15,314 nt of DNA. Source: Candidatus Bathyarchaeota archaeon. Lineage in GTDB: Archaea > Thermoproteota > Bathyarchaeia > TCS64 > B23. Below the pieces are notes generated by a model that had not been told where the DNA came from, ran no database searches, and saw only the letters and a program-made list of their open reading frames with translations. This document shows, in pieces, positions 12,927 through 15,314 of this stretch (positions are counted from its first letter, which is position 1; every line of letters starts with the position of its first letter). Location: contig JAPDJB010000045.1 in the NCBI GenBank assembly GCA_029259285.1, positions 1-15,314 of the forward strand. Reading direction: 5' to 3'. Both the position numbers and the translations under genes were made by a program.

Positions 12927-13310
12927 ATGAAGTTCCTCAGCGTCGATTACTGGAAGAGGGTTGAGGAGGTGGCTAACGGCGACGAGGAGTTCAGCCTTAA
13001 GGCAAGGGGCTTCACAGCCACCTTCACCTTCAAGGTGACGGACAGGGAGGACCTCCCACCCATATACGTGAAATTTGAGGATGGAAAGGTGACGGAGGTT
13101 AGGGAGCTCGGCGAGGGAGAGTCGACGGACTTCACCCTTGAAGGCCCCTATGAGATATGGGTGAAGGTGAATAAAGGTGAGCTGGATCCTGGAAACGCCA
13201 TCATGACCAGGCAGCTGAGGTTTAAGGGGAGCATGAGTGAGATCATGCGCTACAGCAAGGCCTTCCTAAGACTCTTCAACCTTATGCAGGAGGTTCCAGT
13301 CGAGTATTAG
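12927..13310 (+). CDS. SCP2-like sterol/lipid carrier domain protein
   Basis: A stand-alone SCP2-fold protein of 127 aa. The beta strands VTDREDLPPIYVKFEDGKVTEV and STDFTLEGPYEIWVKVNKGELDP alternate hydrophobic and polar residues. The hallmark W-x-x-(V/I)-x-x-G-x-(L/M)-D-P-x-x-A-(I/M) is seen in IWVKVNKGELDPGNAIM, followed by LRFKGSMSEIM and a C-terminal helix. SCP2 domains bind fatty acyl or other hydrophobic ligands, often CoA thioesters. Its position divergent from an acyl-CoA synthetase operon fits a role with acyl-CoA or acid intermediates, but that is inference. A weak GGTTGAGGG site precedes the ATG. The stop overlaps the end of a convergent 32-codon gene by 4 nt. Confidence 0.85.
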   Translation: MKFLSVDYWKRVEEVANGDEEFSLKARGFTATFTFKVTDREDLPPIYVKFEDGKVTEVRELGEGESTDFTLEGPYEIWVKVNKGELDPGNAIMTRQLRFKGSMSEIMRYSKAFLRLFNLMQEVPVEY

Positions 13311-13405
13311 CCTCCACTCGGCGTTACATCCTCGTAGAGGCAGCATCCAAACCTGCTGCAGGGGATTCCACCATACTCCTCTATACATCGTGGACAGGGC
13401 TTCAA
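13307..13405 (-). CDS. Putative 32-residue cysteine-rich metal-binding peptide
   Basis: A TTG at 13405 opens a frame reading MKPCPRCIEEYGGIPCSRFG and then C-C-L-Y-E-D-V to a TAA at 13309-13307. Cysteines are at 4, 7, 16, 21 and 22 (CPxC-x8-C-x4-CC), with GG and aromatic residues between. This is a compact zinc- or iron-binding look that chance sequence rarely gives. An in-frame TAG lies four codons upstream of the TTG, so no longer start exists. The minus strand has an AAATATATATC TATA element (about 13441-13431) centred roughly 30 nt before the TTG, consistent with a very short leader. I do not recognise a named family. Confidence 0.55.
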   Translation of the reverse strand: MKPCPRCIEEYGGIPCSRFGCCLYEDVTPSGG

Positions 13406-13430
13406 CTCGTCTCTCTAGGCCCTCGACGAT

Positions 13431-13442
13431 GATATATATTTT
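13431..13442 (-). promoter_or_regulatory. TATA element of the 32-codon cysteine-rich gene
   Basis: AAAATATATATC on the minus strand lies in a short AT-rich patch between the aminotransferase stop and the 32-codon frame. It is centred about 30 nt before the TTG start. The 76 nt between the two genes hold nothing else that I can name. Confidence 0.45.
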
Positions 13443-13481
13443 ATGACATAAATGCATTAAATTGGAAATAATTTGTCCTAT

Positions 13482-14702
13482 TCAGTGCTTCAACGCCTCC
13501 CTGAAGAGCTCCCCTAGGATGCCTATCCCCTCAGCTATCTCCTCCCTGGAGGGGTAGCTGTAGTTTAATCGGAGATGGTTTCTGACGCTGGGATCCGTGA
13601 AGAAGTTTGATCCTGGTATGTAGGCTACACCCCTCTTCAAGGCGTCGTCCAGCAGCGCGTCTGCGTCGAAGCCCTTGGGCATCTCAACCCATAGGAAGAG
13701 GCCTCCCCTCGGCTCCCTCCACTCAGCCTCCTCTGGGAAGTGGAGTTCCATCGACTCAAGCATCAGATCCCGTTTCTCCCTATACACCCTCCTAATCCTA
13801 TCGATCAGCTTGTGAACTAGGCCCCTCCTCAAAAGCTCGGCGGCGACATATTGGCTTAGGCCGTCGCTACAGATGTCGGCGTTCATCTTCGCCAGCGCCA
13901 TCTTCTCTATGAAGCCCCTACGCCCTATAGCCCATCCGATCCTGAGGCCTGGAGAGACGATCTTGGAGAAGGTGCTTAGATAGATGACTCGCCCCTCCTT
14001 GTCATAGGCCTTAATCGGCTTAGGCATGGAGTCCTCGAAGGAGATGTAGCCGTAGGGGTTGTCCTCGACGATGAGGAAGTCGTACTCGGCTGCGAGCTCC
14101 AGCAGTCTGCGTCGTCTATGCTCGGTCATCACGGTTCCCGTCGGGTTCTGATATGAGGGAACCGTGTAGAGGAGCTTCACCCTCCTCCCCTCCGCCCTCA
14201 AATCCTTCAGCTTCTCCTCCAAGGCGTCTATGTTCATCCCCTCCTCGTCTATGGGTGTGGTCTCTATCTCAGCTCCATATAGCCTGAAGGAGGCTAAGGC
14301 CTGGAGATATGTCGGCTCACCGACGATGACCCTATCCCCAGGATCGAGGAAGATCCTTGAGATGATGTCTAGGGCCTGCTGGGAGCCGGTTGTGACGATG
14401 ATCTCCCCCTCCGGATCGGCCTCTATACCGGCCTCCCCACTGAACTTGGCGAGTTCGGCTCTAAGCCTCCCACTGCCTAGGTTGCTGCCATATTGGAGTA
14501 TTCCTCTCCAATCCTCGGGTGGAATATCTCTGATGATCTCCTCCACCTCCTTTACTGGGAGGCTCTCGGGGTCGTAGCTTCCACCCGTCAGGGAGATGAG
14601 CTTCTCACTCCTCTTCGCCTTCTCGAAGGCGGCTAGAACGACTCGGGCGATGACTCCAGGTTTAAGGGCCTTACCTAATCGACTGTAGAAATGCTCCTCC
14701 AT
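13482..14702 (-). CDS. PLP-dependent aminotransferase, class I/II (2-aminoadipate/aromatic/branched-chain type)
   Basis: A fold-type I aminotransferase transferring an amino group from an amino acid to a 2-oxoacid. Numbering from a TTG three codons upstream: LQYGSNLGSGRLRAELAKF (72-90) is the substrate-loop motif of the LysN/KAT-II-like group and TTGSQQALD (107-115) is the phosphate-binding turn. QNPTG (188-192) and EDNPYGY (216-222) bind the cofactor ring, Lys250 in STFSKIVSPGLRIGW is the Schiff-base lysine, and RLNYSY near 383-388 holds the carboxylate-binding arginine. There is no N-terminal winged-helix domain, so it is an enzyme rather than a MocR regulator. ATG 14702 is preferred; a GCTTTAATC TATA element is centred about 32 nt upstream. 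Substrate specificity is not readable, but a 2-oxoacid product would feed the ferredoxin oxidoreductase encoded next door in the opposite direction. Confidence 0.93.
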   Translation of the reverse strand: MEEHFYSRLGKALKPGVIARVVLAAFEKAKRSEKLISLTGGSYDPESLPVKEVEEIIRDIPPEDWRGILQYGSNLGSGRLRAELAKFSGEAGIEADPEGEIIVTTGSQQALDIISRIFLDPGDRVIVGEPTYLQALASFRLYGAEIETTPIDEEGMNIDALEEKLKDLRAEGRRVKLLYTVPSYQNPTGTVMTEHRRRRLLELAAEYDFLIVEDNPYGYISFEDSMPKPIKAYDKEGRVIYLSTFSKIVSPGLRIGWAIGRRGFIEKMALAKMNADICSDGLSQYVAAELLRRGLVHKLIDRIRRVYREKRDLMLESMELHFPEEAEWREPRGGLFLWVEMPKGFDADALLDDALKRGVAYIPGSNFFTDPSVRNHLRLNYSYPSREEIAEGIGILGELFREALKH

Positions 14703-14729
14703 CTCGATCAAGCGAATGGCGGTGTCTAT

Positions 14730-14738
14730 GATTAAAGC
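14730..14738 (-). promoter_or_regulatory. TATA element of the aminotransferase gene
   Basis: GCTTTAATC on the minus strand predicts a transcript start near 14708, between the TTG at 14711 and the ATG at 14702. That would leave the TTG off the mRNA, so the ATG is the likelier start. Confidence 0.45.
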
Positions 14739-14824
14739 CTTTTTGGGCCTTTCTATAAATATCGGAATATACTGGGTTGAGGAAGGCTTTTATCCCTCGA
14801 TGGGGGTATGGAGAAGAGCTGGAG

Positions 14825-14863
14825 ATGTATAGAGACCCCAACTTCTTCTTGGAGGTCGTCTAG
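14825..14863 (+). other. Possible 12-codon leader frame directly before the gamma-subunit gene
   Basis: ATG at 14825, preceded by CTGGAG, reads MYRDPNFFLEVV and stops at TAG 14861-14863. The stop is immediately next to, and in the same frame as, the ATG of the ferredoxin oxidoreductase gene. The main gene's ribosome binding site GGAGGTC (14851-14857) lies inside this frame. It may be a coupled leader peptide or chance. Confidence 0.25.
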
Positions 14864-15314
14864 ATGATAGAGATTAGACTGCATGGGAGGGGTGGCCAGG
14901 GGGTAGTTGCCAGCGGTGAGATGATCGCCTTGGCAGCTGTCTATGAGGGCAAATACTGTAGAGCCTTCCCCTTCTACGGCTCCGCTAGGAGGGGTTCACC
15001 AGTCGTCGCCTTCGCCCAGATAGGGGAGGTAGATGAGGCAACCCGATGCTACGTCTACACCCCAGACATAGTTCTAATCCTAGATCCCGAGATACCCAAG
15101 GCTGTGGATGTCACCACCGGTTTGAAGAGGGAGGGCGTCATCGTCTGGAATACGACGCTCTCACCCGAGGAGGCCTTAAAGGAGCTGGGCGTCGAGGTCT
15201 CGAAGATCGGGGTGGTGGACGCCACCACCATCGCCCTGGAGAGCTTCGGCAGGCCGATACCCAACACCGCACTCCTAGGCGCCTTCGTGAAGACGACGGG
15301 GATGCTGAAGCTTG
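14864..15314 (+). CDS. 2-oxoacid (pyruvate/2-ketoisovalerate):ferredoxin oxidoreductase gamma subunit, 3' end outside window
   Basis: The gamma subunit of the CoA-dependent oxidoreductases that turn 2-oxoacids into acyl-CoA, CO2 and reduced ferredoxin. The first 150 codons are present. MIEIRLHGRGGQGVVASGEM is the diagnostic gamma-domain start (HGRGGQG, which contacts CoA/TPP-side elements). It is followed by FPFYGSARRGSPVVAFAQIG, then VLILDPEI and VVDATTIALESFGRPIPNTA(LLGAF). The ATG at 14864 follows GGAGGTC by 6 nt, an ideal site. A TATA-like GGCTTTTATCC (14786-14796) is a candidate promoter. The delta, alpha and beta subunit genes normally follow and would lie beyond the window. The precise substrate (pyruvate, branched-chain or aromatic 2-oxoacid) needs those subunits. 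Confidence 0.92.
   Translation, partial: MIEIRLHGRGGQGVVASGEMIALAAVYEGKYCRAFPFYGSARRGSPVVAFAQIGEVDEATRCYVYTPDIVLILDPEIPKAVDVTTGLKREGVIVWNTTLSPEEALKELGVEVSKIGVVDATTIALESFGRPIPNTALLGAFVKTTGMLKL

Noticed and set aside
13266..13457. 63-codon minus-strand frame in the aminotransferase/SCP2 gap
   Set aside because: Its translation has no recognisable pattern, whereas the overlapping frame at 13405-13307 gives an ordered cysteine motif and fits the TATA position better.
14861..14866. In-frame TAG before the gamma-subunit ATG as a pyrrolysine codon
   Set aside because: The ATG right after it has an ideal GGAGGTC site and the protein begins exactly at the family's usual start, so readthrough is not needed.
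1..15314. Search for CRISPR repeats, insertion sequences, tRNA or rRNA genes
   Set aside because: No evenly spaced repeats, transposase-like frames, terminal repeats, cloverleaf or ribosomal RNA segments were seen by eye.

Overview
The window reads as chromosomal DNA of an archaeon, most likely a TACK-group lineage (Bathyarchaeia-like is my best guess, not shown by any marker gene here). Reasons: dense AGG/AGA arginine and ATA isoleucine codons; AT-rich TATA boxes about 27 nt upstream of several start codons (leaderless genes) mixed with GGAGG/GGTG ribosome binding sites at others; and archaeal-type genes such as an archease-like start, an ADP-forming acyl-CoA synthetase alpha subunit and a 2-oxoacid:ferredoxin oxidoreductase gamma subunit. 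Most of the window is GC-rich; the stretch at about 8380-10120 is visibly more AT-rich.

Layout. 1-1598 (minus): GMP synthase, followed by the first codons of a probable archease. 1675-3385 (plus): opine-dehydrogenase-family enzyme, a two-CBS-domain protein and a 29-residue basic cysteine microprotein. 3388-4180 (minus): OsmC-family protein and a damaged or unconventionally started small membrane protein. 4232-6542 (plus): ADP-ribosylglycohydrolase family, a 46-codon remnant of a PfkB sugar kinase, and an M20 metallopeptidase. 6539-8348 (minus): a soluble fumarate-reductase/aspartate-oxidase-type flavoprotein and a 66-residue helical protein with a row of histidines. 8581-9908 (minus): a probable ECF transporter S component overlapping an amidohydrolase, with tandem promoter-like repeats and a long palindrome upstream. 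10121-12833 (minus): a tightly overlapped operon of HpaI-type aldolase, AcdA-type acyl-CoA synthetase alpha subunit and an unknown four-cysteine protein. 12927-13310 (plus): SCP2-like protein, divergent from that operon. 13307-13405 (minus): a 32-residue cysteine-rich peptide gene with its own TATA box. 13482-14702 (minus): PLP aminotransferase. 14864 to the end (plus): the start of a 2-oxoacid:ferredoxin oxidoreductase gamma subunit.

Together the genes suggest a heterotroph using amino acids, peptides and organic acids. M20 peptidase and aminotransferase would supply 2-oxoacids, the ferredoxin oxidoreductase would make acyl-CoA from them, and the ADP-forming synthetase would recover ATP. I see no CRISPR array, transposase, rRNA or tRNA. 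The least ordinary content is a set of very small genes easily missed by annotation, plus the frameshifted membrane gene, the kinase remnant and the 32-nt palindrome.
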